A stretch of DNA of 64,000 bases. It comes from Arthrobacter sp. PAMC25284 (lineage in GTDB: Bacteria; Actinomycetota; Actinomycetes; Actinomycetales; Micrococcaceae). Below are positions 57,746 through 64,000 of the stretch, piece by piece. A program made the translations under genes and the position numbers. The stretch lies in NCBI RefSeq assembly GCF_019443425.1, contig NZ_CP080382.1:1116001-1180000 (forward strand), written 5' to 3'. The notes under the pieces are model-generated. The model did no database searches and was not told the origin of the DNA. It saw only the letters and a program-made list of their open reading frames with translations. Numbering within the stretch: position 1 is the first letter of the stretch; the number at the start of each line of letters is the position of its first letter.

Positions 57746-58657
57746 CTAGCCCTGAATTACCGGGGACGTCTGCTGCGCCCTGGCGCTGGCGTACAGGCAA
57801 ACCGTGGCAGCGGTGCCCAGGTTGAGGCTCTCCGCCTGACCGTACACCGGCACTGCCACCCGGTGGTCCGCCACCGCAAGCTCGTCCTCGGAGAGCCCCT
57901 GGGCTTCGTTGCCGAACAGCCAGGCCGTGGAGCTTTCCAGCGCATAATCCGAGGCATCAACGGATCCGGAGAGCCTGCGCCCGGCGCTTTGGTCCTGCAG
58001 CGCGTCCAGCTTCAACTCGCCATAGCCGTCGGCGGCAAGAATTCCGATTCCGCGTTCCTTGCAGCGGGCTGCAATTACCGCAACGTCGACGCCGAGAACG
58101 ATCGGCAGGTGGAAGAGCGATCCCGCCGTCGATCGGACTGACTTGGGATTGTAGATGTCCACGCTGGAACCGGTGAGGATGACGGCGTCGGCGCCGGCGG
58201 CGTCAGCCGCACGCAGTACCGTCCCGGCGTTGCCGGGGTCGCGGACCTGGCACAGTACGGCGACCAGCCGGGGACCGGCGTCGAGGATCTCGTCGAGGCC
58301 AACGTCCAGGAAGCCGCAGACGGCCACGATGCCCTGCGGAGTGACAGTGTCCCCGATGGCGGCCAGCACTTCATCTGTCGCGAGGAAGGCATTAGTGCCT
58401 TCGGCCAGCTTCTCCAGCTCGGGGTGGCGGTCCAGGCAGGCTTCGCTGGCGTAAACCTCGTAGACGACACCGGGCTCCCCCGCTGCAACTCGCCTTTGGT
58501 GCAGGATCAGGGCTTCCCGTACGGCCTGAGGACCTTCAGCGAGGAACTCCCGCCGCTTTAAACGGGCCGGGCGCCCGGCAAGTTGTGCCACCTTCCTGAC
58601 CCGATCTGCTCGAGGGTTGGAAAGTAGAATATCTTGCGGGCGCCCGGTTTCGTTCAT
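57746..58657 (-). CDS. TrmH/SpoU-family RNA 2'-O-methyltransferase
   Basis: 303 residues. The N-terminal substrate-binding domain (RPARLKRREFLAEGPQAVREAL) is followed by the SPOUT knot: motif 1 in VLCQVRDPGNAGTVLRAADAAG, motif 2 in WLFGNEAQGLS and motif 3 in VPVYGQAESLNLGTAATVCLY. It probably methylates 23S rRNA or tRNA. In the same cluster as rplT-rpmI-infC. Confidence 0.9.
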   Translation of the reverse strand: MNETGRPQDILLSNPRADRVRKVAQLAGRPARLKRREFLAEGPQAVREALILHQRRVAAGEPGVVYEVYASEACLDRHPELEKLAEGTNAFLATDEVLAAIGDTVTPQGIVAVCGFLDVGLDEILDAGPRLVAVLCQVRDPGNAGTVLRAADAAGADAVILTGSSVDIYNPKSVRSTAGSLFHLPIVLGVDVAVIAARCKERGIGILAADGYGELKLDALQDQSAGRRLSGSVDASDYALESSTAWLFGNEAQGLSEDELAVADHRVAVPVYGQAESLNLGTAATVCLYASARAQQTSPVIQG

Positions 58658-58719
58658 ATAAGAACCTTAGTTGCTCTAGCGGCAGGTTCGTGAACTACCC
58701 AGTCGGGTGACTGCTCAGC

Positions 58720-59106
58720 CTAGGCCTTGGCGGCCGGAGCGGAAGTATCAGCCGGCAGGGAATCCTTGGCGATCTGGACCAGCGCGGCGAAAGCGTTGGC
58801 GTCAGAGACAGCCAGCTCAGCCAGCATACGGCGGTCAACCTCGACCTCAGCGGCCTTGAGGCCCTGGATCAGACGGTTGTAGGTGAGGCCGTTTGCGCGG
58901 GAGGCAGCGTTGATACGCTGGATCCACAGGCGGCGGAAGTCACCCTTCTTCTTCTTGCGGTCACCGTAGCTGTACACGAATGAGTGCAGCAGCTGCTCTT
59001 TGGCCTTGCGGTACAGACGTGAACGCTGTCCACGGTAGCCCTTTGCGCGTTCAAGGATAACCCGGCGCTTCTTGTGGGCGTTGACCGCCCTCTTCACACG
59101 TGCCAC
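58720..59106 (-). CDS. rplT: Ribosomal protein L20
   Basis: 128 residues. Begins [19 protein letters not shown] and has the [16 protein letters not shown] and [21 protein letters not shown] segments that bind 23S rRNA during early 50S assembly. The last ten residues form an A/P-rich tail. L20 is a translational autoregulator in other bacteria. Confidence 0.98.
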   Translation of the reverse strand: MARVKRAVNAHKKRRVILERAKGYRGQRSRLYRKAKEQLLHSFVYSYGDRKKKKGDFRRLWIQRINAASRANGLTYNRLIQGLKAAEVEVDRRMLAELAVSDANAFAALVQIAKDSLPADTSAPAAKA

Positions 59107-59223
59107 GTGCGTACTCCTTCAAAAATCTGATCCCAAGCGTCTACTGCCGGAAGTCCGGCTGGCCTGAGAAGCCTTGTGGTAGATGACCGGTGCCAGGTGG
59201 CAACCAGTCAGAAAACTTGGAAC

Positions 59224-59418
59224 TTAGATGCCGAGCATCTTCCGGATAACTTTGGCGTCGCCCTTGAAGACGATCTTGTCACCGGCGAGGCGGCGGGTCA
59301 GCCTGGAGGACTTGTGCTCCAGGTAGTGACGGCGGTTGGCCTGCTGGCGGCGCAGCTTGCCGCTGCCGGTCAGCTTGAAGCGCTTCTTAGCACCGCTGTG
59401 GGTCTTCATCTTCGGCAT
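59224..59418 (-). CDS. rpmI: Ribosomal protein L35
   Basis: 64 residues, [20 protein letters not shown] start, with AAGGAG ahead of the ATG at 59418. Normal length. Lies 117 bases before rplT and 115 bases after infC; the latter gap contains several hairpins. Confidence 0.98.
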   Translation of the reverse strand: MPKMKTHSGAKKRFKLTGSGKLRRQQANRRHYLEHKSSRLTRRLAGDKIVFKGDAKVIRKMLGI

Positions 59419-59501
59419 GGGGACCGATCTCCTTACGTATCCGCAGACAGGGTCTGCAGTCTTTCGTGCAGCCGCCCCTGCGGGCGGCATGCTGGTTTCT
59501 T

Positions 59502-59527
59502 GCTGCCGGACATTGCTGTCCGGCAGC
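59502..59527 (-). promoter_or_regulatory. Hairpin in infC-rpmI gap
   Basis: Perfect 11-bp stem (GCTGCCGGACA arms, 4-base loop), 6 bases after the infC stop. A second hairpin (GCCGCCC/GGGCGGC) follows near 59471-59488 and a third around 59448-59465. There is no U-tract, so an RNA-binding site such as an L20 target, or a processing signal, is more likely than a terminator. Confidence 0.45.
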
Positions 59528-59533
59528 CGTGAA

Positions 59534-60631
59534 CTAGTTGGACTTCTTGCTGGCCGGCTTCGGAGCGGCCGGCCGTGCTGCAGGCTTCGGTGCCGCGGGA
59601 CGCGGGATGGGCTTCGGCGCGGCGACCGGCTTCGGCGCTGCCACCGGAGCGGCCTGCTTCGGTTCGGGCGCTGCCACTGGAGCGGCCTGCTTCGGTTCGG
59701 GCGCCTTGACCGGTACGGTCTTGGCAGCCGCGGGAGCCTTGGCAACCGCGGGAGCCTTGGCAACCGGCGGCTTCACTGCTGCCTTCGGGGCAACCTGCTT
59801 CGGAGCTTCCTGAACGGGAGCTGCTTCGGCGACTGTTTCCTCGACCTTGGTCTCCGCGACCGGGGTCTGAGCGGTTTCAGCCGCTTCGACGCTGGTCTCT
59901 TCGACGGCGGGAGCCTCGGCAACTGCGGCCTCGGCTTCCGGAGCCTCGGCAACGGGAGCCTCTGTCCGGGTGACGAAACCTTCCGGAAGGAGGTCCGAGA
60001 GCGACTGCGTCAGCGGGGCACTGCCACTGGAAACGTCGACCCTGCCCGACGCCTTGGCTTCATTCTCCGCCTTGGCGTCGGCACGCTGCGTGGCGCGGCG
60101 CGCTTCGGCCTTAGCTTCGGCCTTGTTCTTCAGGGGACCCACCACCATGACCATGTTGCGGCCATCGATCCGCGGGCTGGACTCCACGATGCCAACTTCG
60201 GCGACGTCGTCGGCGAAGCGCTGCAGCAGGCGGATGCCCATCTCCGGACGTTGCTGCTCACGGCCACGGAACTGGATCATGGCCTTGACCTTGTCTCCGG
60301 CGCCGAGGAAGCGGAGCGCGTGGCCGCGCTTGGTCTCGTAGTCGTGAGTGTCAATCTTCAGGCGGAAGCGGATTTCCTTCAGGACCGTGTTTGTCTGGTT
60401 CTTCCGGGCTTCGCGTGCCTTGACTGCGGCTTCGTACTTGTACTTGCCAAAGTCCATCAGCTTGCACACCGGAGGCTTGGCCTGCGGCGCAACTTCAACG
60501 AGATCAAGATCGGACTCGGCAGCCAAACGCAGGGCATCCTCAATGCGGACGATTCCTACCTGTTCGCCGGCAGGACCGACCAGCCGCACCTCGGGGACGC
60601 GGATACGCTCATTGATTCTTGGCTCGCTAAT
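59534..60631 (-). CDS. infC: Translation initiation factor IF-3 with long C-terminal tail, AUU start
   Basis: 365 residues. The start is ATT at 60631 ([17 protein letters not shown]), with AGGAG 9 bases ahead and no ATG, GTG or TTG suitable nearby. An AUU start is the known means by which IF-3 limits its own synthesis. Residues 1-170 are normal IF-3: the N-domain, a linker with [16 protein letters not shown], and the C-domain ending [10 protein letters not shown]. Residues 171-365 are an extra tail rich in A, P, E and K, including an internal 33-bp tandem repeat (59634-59699) encoding [10 protein letters not shown]. Most IF-3 proteins are about 180-200 residues. Confidence 0.95.
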   Translation of the reverse strand: MSEPRINERIRVPEVRLVGPAGEQVGIVRIEDALRLAAESDLDLVEVAPQAKPPVCKLMDFGKYKYEAAVKAREARKNQTNTVLKEIRFRLKIDTHDYETKRGHALRFLGAGDKVKAMIQFRGREQQRPEMGIRLLQRFADDVAEVGIVESSPRIDGRNMVMVVGPLKNKAEAKAEARRATQRADAKAENEAKASGRVDVSSGSAPLTQSLSDLLPEGFVTRTEAPVAEAPEAEAAVAEAPAVEETSVEAAETAQTPVAETKVEETVAEAAPVQEAPKQVAPKAAVKPPVAKAPAVAKAPAAAKTVPVKAPEPKQAAPVAAPEPKQAAPVAAPKPVAAPKPIPRPAAPKPAARPAAPKPASKKSN

Positions 60632-60669
60632 GTTAAGGCTCCTGTGTTCGTGAGGGATTCTCCACCGGC

Positions 60670-60710
60670 AAAAAGAGAAGGCCCCCAATTGCCGGAGCAA
60701 TCGAAGGCCT
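60670..60710 (-). terminator. Attenuator-like terminator in infC leader
   Basis: On the minus strand an imperfect stem of AGGCCTTCGATTGC with GCAATTGGGGGCCTT is followed by CTCTTTTT. It ends 38 bases upstream of the infC AUU start. No gene ends in front of it, so a terminator here implies read-through control of the infC-rpmI-rplT operon. Confidence 0.75.
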
Positions 60711-60992
60711 CGAAGATCGGTAATGCCTGCCTCAGGGAGGCGGCATGCATTACTGCGGCTGATGCCCCAGGAAATGCCCGACCAGATACCCGGCAACCTT
60801 ATTCGTCCCGGAGGATGATTCGCGGCTGACGCGGGTGGGAGAGAACTCCGCTTGCAAACTGATGTCCCAATCCTACAGAAGAAATCCTGCCCGGCGCACG
60901 TGCCAACAAGCGCTGTGCACTTGGACGCCGGCACCGGAGGGTTTCCGCAGTAAAATAACGACATTCAGTCGGTCTGTGACAAGCTTACCAGC

Positions 60993-61379
60993 ATGAGCAC
61001 TCCAGACAGCAACTCCCACGTTTTTGAGTCCGCAGCCGTCCCGGCTGACGTCTCACAGCAGATCCGCGACATCTCCGAGGTCCCCGCGATCGAGGTCATT
61101 ACCACCGCCGCCGTGCACCTGATGAGCGCCGCCGCCGTGAAGCTTGGCCTTGCAGCCGAGGACAACGCAGAGGAACTCAAAGACCTGGATGAAGCGCGCA
61201 AGCTCATCACCTCCCTGGCCGGACTGGTCACCGCAGCGGCGCCGGAGATCGGCTCCCAGCACGCCGGACCGTTGCGCGACGGCCTGCGCTCCCTCCAGCT
61301 GGCTTTCCGCGAGGAATCCATCATTCCCGACGCGCCGGGCAAGGGCCCTGGCGAGAAATACACCGGTCCGGTCAACTAG
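60993..61379 (+). CDS. DUF1844 domain protein
   Basis: 128 residues. The helical core IEVITTAAVHLMSAAAVKLGL and LDEARKLITSLAGLVTAA matches DUF1844. The family is usually divergent from infC in actinobacteria, as here. Function unknown. Confidence 0.88.
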   Translation: MSTPDSNSHVFESAAVPADVSQQIRDISEVPAIEVITTAAVHLMSAAAVKLGLAAEDNAEELKDLDEARKLITSLAGLVTAAAPEIGSQHAGPLRDGLRSLQLAFREESIIPDAPGKGPGEKYTGPVN

Positions 61380-61401
61380 GCACCGACTGACGCAATCCAA
61401 C

Positions 61402-61442
61402 GACGCCGGCGGGCGGACCGAAAGGGTCCGCCCGCCGGCGTC
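61402..61442. terminator. Terminator between DUF1844 and MFS genes
   Basis: Perfect 18-bp GC-rich stem with a GAAAG loop, 22 bases after the DUF1844 stop and 45 bases past the MFS stop on the other strand. Suits both convergent genes. A CCCGGGCG direct repeat follows on the right. Confidence 0.8.
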
Positions 61443-61486
61443 GGCGTAAACCCGGGCGTTTAACCCGGGCGCTTAAGTTGCGGCCA

Positions 61487-62794
61487 CTAACCAGCGGCGG
61501 CGGCGATGCGCCTCCTGCGCAGCCGCTGCAGCACCAGCGCGACGAGGCACAGGACGACGCCGGCGACGCCCACGGCCACGAACCCCGTAGATGGCCCAAC
61601 GCCGTCGATGAACACTCCGGCCAGTGGCGCGCCCAGTGCGACACCGGCGGTCAGGGCCGAGCCGTACCAGCCCATCGCTTCGCCGCGGCGGCTCTCGTCA
61701 ACGAGTTCCGCCACCTTTTCCGAGGCGGAGGACAGGACGGGCGCGCACAGCAGCCCGGGCAGGAGCGAGAGCAGGCTCAACGTCCACGTGTCTGTAGCAA
61801 ACGCCATCGGAATCGTCAGCGCAGCCATGCCCATCAGCAGCAGGATGGGCGAGACCGTCCGGTGCATGGCGCCGTAGACGATGCCGCCCAGCACCGAAGC
61901 CGCACACCAGAAGAAGAATACGATGCCGATTTCGGCCTGGTCTCCCCCGGTCTCGAGGGCTGCGACGATTCCCACGTCCGTGCCGCTGAGGACCATGCCG
62001 GCGCCGGCAGCTGCCGCGAACACCGCGGCCACGCCGGCCGTGAACCAACTGAAGTTGTGAATGACCTTGTGCCGGAGTCCCAGGCGGCGCCCGGTCGATG
62101 CCGCGAGCGGGACGAGTTCTGCGGCGGCTTCCTGCACCTGCGCCGGAGCCGAGGCGACCACAGAGACTTCCGCACTGTCCTGCTGGTCCGTCTCGAACCG
62201 GGCATCGGGCGCCGCGCTGCGGGTCGGCGGATTGAACCACATGAGGAAAAGCCCGGACAGCGAGACGGAGATGCCGACCAGCGTCAGGCCGAGCACGGAA
62301 TGACCGGAGGTCGCGACGACGGCGCCGGCGGCGGGACCGACCATAAAGACCAGTTCGGTGGAAATCGCATCGAGGGCAAAGGCTGTGCGGCGCTGTTCTC
62401 CGGAAGCCATAACACCCAGGGACTGCCGGACCACACTGAAAATGGGAAGGCTCAGCAGTCCGCCGATGAAAACGAGCGGCAGCAGCAGCTCGTAGGACAT
62501 GTGCGGCACGATCGACCAGATGACGGCTTCCGCAATGACGGAGGGGATCAGCGCTTTACGCAGCCCCACCGTGTCCACACGCCGGCCCCGCCATGGTGCA
62601 CCGACGGCAATACCGATGGTCATGACTGCCGCCGCCGCTCCGGCGGCGGCGTAACCCTGACCGAGGACCAGGACAATGTGCAGAGTCAGCATGACCCCGG
62701 CTGCGGCGTGCGGAATGCGCGCGACCATGCCAATCAACAGGAGCCGGCGGATCGGCCGCACTGCCAGCAGCTCCCGGTACAGCGTGAAGTTCAC
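61487..62794 (-). CDS. MFS transporter, unknown substrate
   Basis: 435 residues from a GTG with GAAGGAC ahead. About twelve hydrophobic segments are split by a central cytoplasmic loop of about 45 residues (VVASAPAQVQEAAAEL region). The APWRGRRVDTVGLRKAL loop is the usual conserved loop 2-3. Adjacent to the SseB gene on the same strand, 61 bases apart. No drug-specific motif. Confidence 0.82.
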   Translation of the reverse strand: MNFTLYRELLAVRPIRRLLLIGMVARIPHAAAGVMLTLHIVLVLGQGYAAAGAAAAVMTIGIAVGAPWRGRRVDTVGLRKALIPSVIAEAVIWSIVPHMSYELLLPLVFIGGLLSLPIFSVVRQSLGVMASGEQRRTAFALDAISTELVFMVGPAAGAVVATSGHSVLGLTLVGISVSLSGLFLMWFNPPTRSAAPDARFETDQQDSAEVSVVASAPAQVQEAAAELVPLAASTGRRLGLRHKVIHNFSWFTAGVAAVFAAAAGAGMVLSGTDVGIVAALETGGDQAEIGIVFFFWCAASVLGGIVYGAMHRTVSPILLLMGMAALTIPMAFATDTWTLSLLSLLPGLLCAPVLSSASEKVAELVDESRRGEAMGWYGSALTAGVALGAPLAGVFIDGVGPSTGFVAVGVAGVVLCLVALVLQRLRRRRIAAAAG

Positions 62795-62855
62795 AGGCTA
62801 CGTCCTTCGGGTAATGCCTCCGGCAGGACCGGGGATTGCCCGCAACCGCTGTCGG

Positions 62856-63758
62856 CTATGGTTCTGCGCGTTGCAGTTTGACTTCGATTGAGTCAATCCG
62901 CTCAGCAAATAATTCGTTCCGGGCCCAGATGTCGTTGAGTCCTGCCATGACCACCTGCACACCGGCGGCGTCGAGGCCGTCTTCCAGGTACAGCAGTACC
63001 CGTAGTTCGGGGCCGGACCCGCCCCCGGAGAGCCGCAGTCCGCCGGCCGCGGTCGAGGTAACTCCACCGCCTGGATGAATTTCAACACGCCGGACCTCCG
63101 GAAAGCCAGTCACGGATTCCCCGAGCGCGCCCGCCAGTTCCGGATCATCATACGACGGCACCCACGGGTGCTGCCTGGCCAGGGCCCAGACTGCCGGCCT
63201 GCGCACCACAAAGGTGATGTCCGAGCCCGGATCCAGCACCAGCAACTCCGCGCTTTCGGCGACGGCGGACAGTGCGGCGCGGGCCGCGTAGACAGCAACG
63301 GGCCGGGCCTCGGGATGCCAGGCCTGAAGCGCAGCCGTGGAGGTGAACACCGGCATGGCCGTCCGGCCGTCAGGCGCCTTGAGAGTCACGAGGGCCATGT
63401 CGGCTTGTTTGTCCGAGTGCAGCCCGGCGGCGCCTTCGGCTTCTTCGGCGAGCTGGGCGATGATCGGCACAAACACCCGCGCGTTCGACAACGAGGCCAC
63501 CACGGCGGCTTCGTTGCCGGTCCCCGCCGCCAGGGCGGCCAGGGCCGCAAGATAGCCGACGTCGGCGCTGCCGTCGTCGTCCTCGAAGTTGTGGATGGCG
63601 GCATCCTCGCCGGCGAGGCTACGCCCGGCCCACGGCTGGCCGGCCGAGTCACGGGCGCCCCCCGCACCGGCCAGTGCCGCGGCAATATGTCCGGGCAAAT
63701 GGCGGCTGGCGCCGTCCATGCCTGCGACCTCGGTGCTGCCAGCGGGCTGCTGCTCCAT
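62856..63758 (-). CDS. SseB N-terminal domain protein
   Basis: 300 residues. The SseB domain covers about 90-175 (NARVFVPIIAQL, ALVTLKAPDGRTAMPVFTS, AVYAARAALSAVAESAELLVLDP). The N-terminus is A/G-rich, and the C-terminus carries a second alpha/beta module (VRRVEIHPGGG). It lies 12 bases downstream of priA, as in related genomes, but its role is unknown. Confidence 0.85.
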   Translation of the reverse strand: MEQQPAGSTEVAGMDGASRHLPGHIAAALAGAGGARDSAGQPWAGRSLAGEDAAIHNFEDDDGSADVGYLAALAALAAGTGNEAAVVASLSNARVFVPIIAQLAEEAEGAAGLHSDKQADMALVTLKAPDGRTAMPVFTSTAALQAWHPEARPVAVYAARAALSAVAESAELLVLDPGSDITFVVRRPAVWALARQHPWVPSYDDPELAGALGESVTGFPEVRRVEIHPGGGVTSTAAGGLRLSGGGSGPELRVLLYLEDGLDAAGVQVVMAGLNDIWARNELFAERIDSIEVKLQRAEP

Positions 63759-63770
63759 GGCTGTCGCTTC

Positions 63771-64000
63771 CTAGCGGCGGCCGGCGACGTCGAGGGCCTC
63801 GGGCAGCGTGAAGTTGCCGTTGTAGAGGGCCTTACCCACGATGGCACCTTCGACCCCGAGCGGCACGAGGGAGCGCAGGACCTTGAGGTCTTCGAGGCTG
63901 GAGATACCACCGGAGGCCACAACGGGCTTGCCGGTCTTCTCGACCATCTGCCGCAACAGCTCCACGTTGGGTCCTTGCAGCGTGCCGTCCTTGGTCACGT
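63771..64000 (-). CDS. priA: HisA/TrpF bifunctional isomerase PriA (5' part outside window)
   Basis: The last 76 codons are visible: [15 protein letters not shown], then [14 protein letters not shown] and [17 protein letters not shown], the second phosphate-binding half of a TIM barrel. The aspartate in TKDGTL matches the catalytic general acid of HisA/PriA. In actinobacteria one PriA serves both histidine and tryptophan synthesis. An internal ATG at 63998 is not the true start; the frame continues beyond 64000. Confidence 0.9.
   Translation of the reverse strand, partial: VTKDGTLQGPNVELLRQMVEKTGKPVVASGGISSLEDLKVLRSLVPLGVEGAIVGKALYNGNFTLPEALDVAGRR

Overview
The window looks like a chromosomal segment of a high-GC actinobacterium of the Micrococcaceae, most like Arthrobacter or Pseudarthrobacter. 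The rRNA genes are of actinobacterial type, the rRNA spacers carry no tRNA genes, and the core gene order (priA-sseB-DUF1844-infC-rpmI-rplT-TrmH-pheS-pheT-argCJBDFRGH-tyrS-rrn) is the conserved order of that family, read here mostly on the minus strand. The genus is inferred from gene content and was not tested by a search.

Region 1 (1-8600): a HAD-IIA phosphatase (partial) and a TPR protein with a long RGG-like disordered N-terminus lie just downstream of a first rRNA operon (16S 6867-8393, 23S 3190-6322, 5S 2830-2947, all minus strand). Region 2 (8584-15774): a 7.2-kb accessory interval. It has an AlkD-type alkylation-repair gene, a GNAT acetyltransferase and two membrane proteins, followed by decaying material: an alpha/beta-hydrolase remnant, a GYD-domain gene broken by frameshifts and a stop, an unrecognised gene cut by an ISL3-family insertion sequence, and a serine-recombinase stump. 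Region 3 (15775-21634): a second rRNA operon, almost identical to the first and in the same orientation. The interval is therefore bracketed by 5.86-kb direct repeats. The two operons have different upstream promoter regions, but both fit TTTGCW-N18-TAAGWT.

Region 4 (21874-30566): tyrS, a HelD-type RNA-polymerase-recycling helicase with a terminator in its leader, apt, and a cluster of DNA-alkylation repair genes (mpg, an Ada-AlkA fusion, ogt), then a DinB-like protein and a short PdxH-like oxidase. Region 5 (30671-39397): the complete arginine operon argCJBDFRGH, with mostly 1-4 base gene overlaps and a candidate double ArgR operator with a leaderless-type promoter in front of argC. Region 6 (39514-49909): a fatty acid desaturase, a quinone oxidoreductase, a VOC protein, pheST, an aminotransferase, a small HExxH protein, a SIMPL protein and a radical SAM protein preceded by a near-perfect LexA (SOS) box.

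Region 7 (50015-57625): three-subunit proton-translocating transhydrogenase (pntAA-AB-B), a YciI-like protein, a Nudix hydrolase, an MFS exporter, a Pr6Pr membrane protein, a cation efflux protein and a YeaQ/GlsB membrane protein. Region 8 (57671-64000): an rRNA methyltransferase, rplT, rpmI and infC (AUU start, leader attenuator, unusually long A/P/K-rich tail), then DUF1844, an MFS transporter, an SseB protein and the 3' part of priA.

The most unusual points are the rrn-bracketed island, the 2-bp difference between the two 23S copies, a 72-bp palindrome behind argH, the ArgR double operator, the SOS box, and the leader terminators of infC and helD. No tRNA gene and no CRISPR array was seen.
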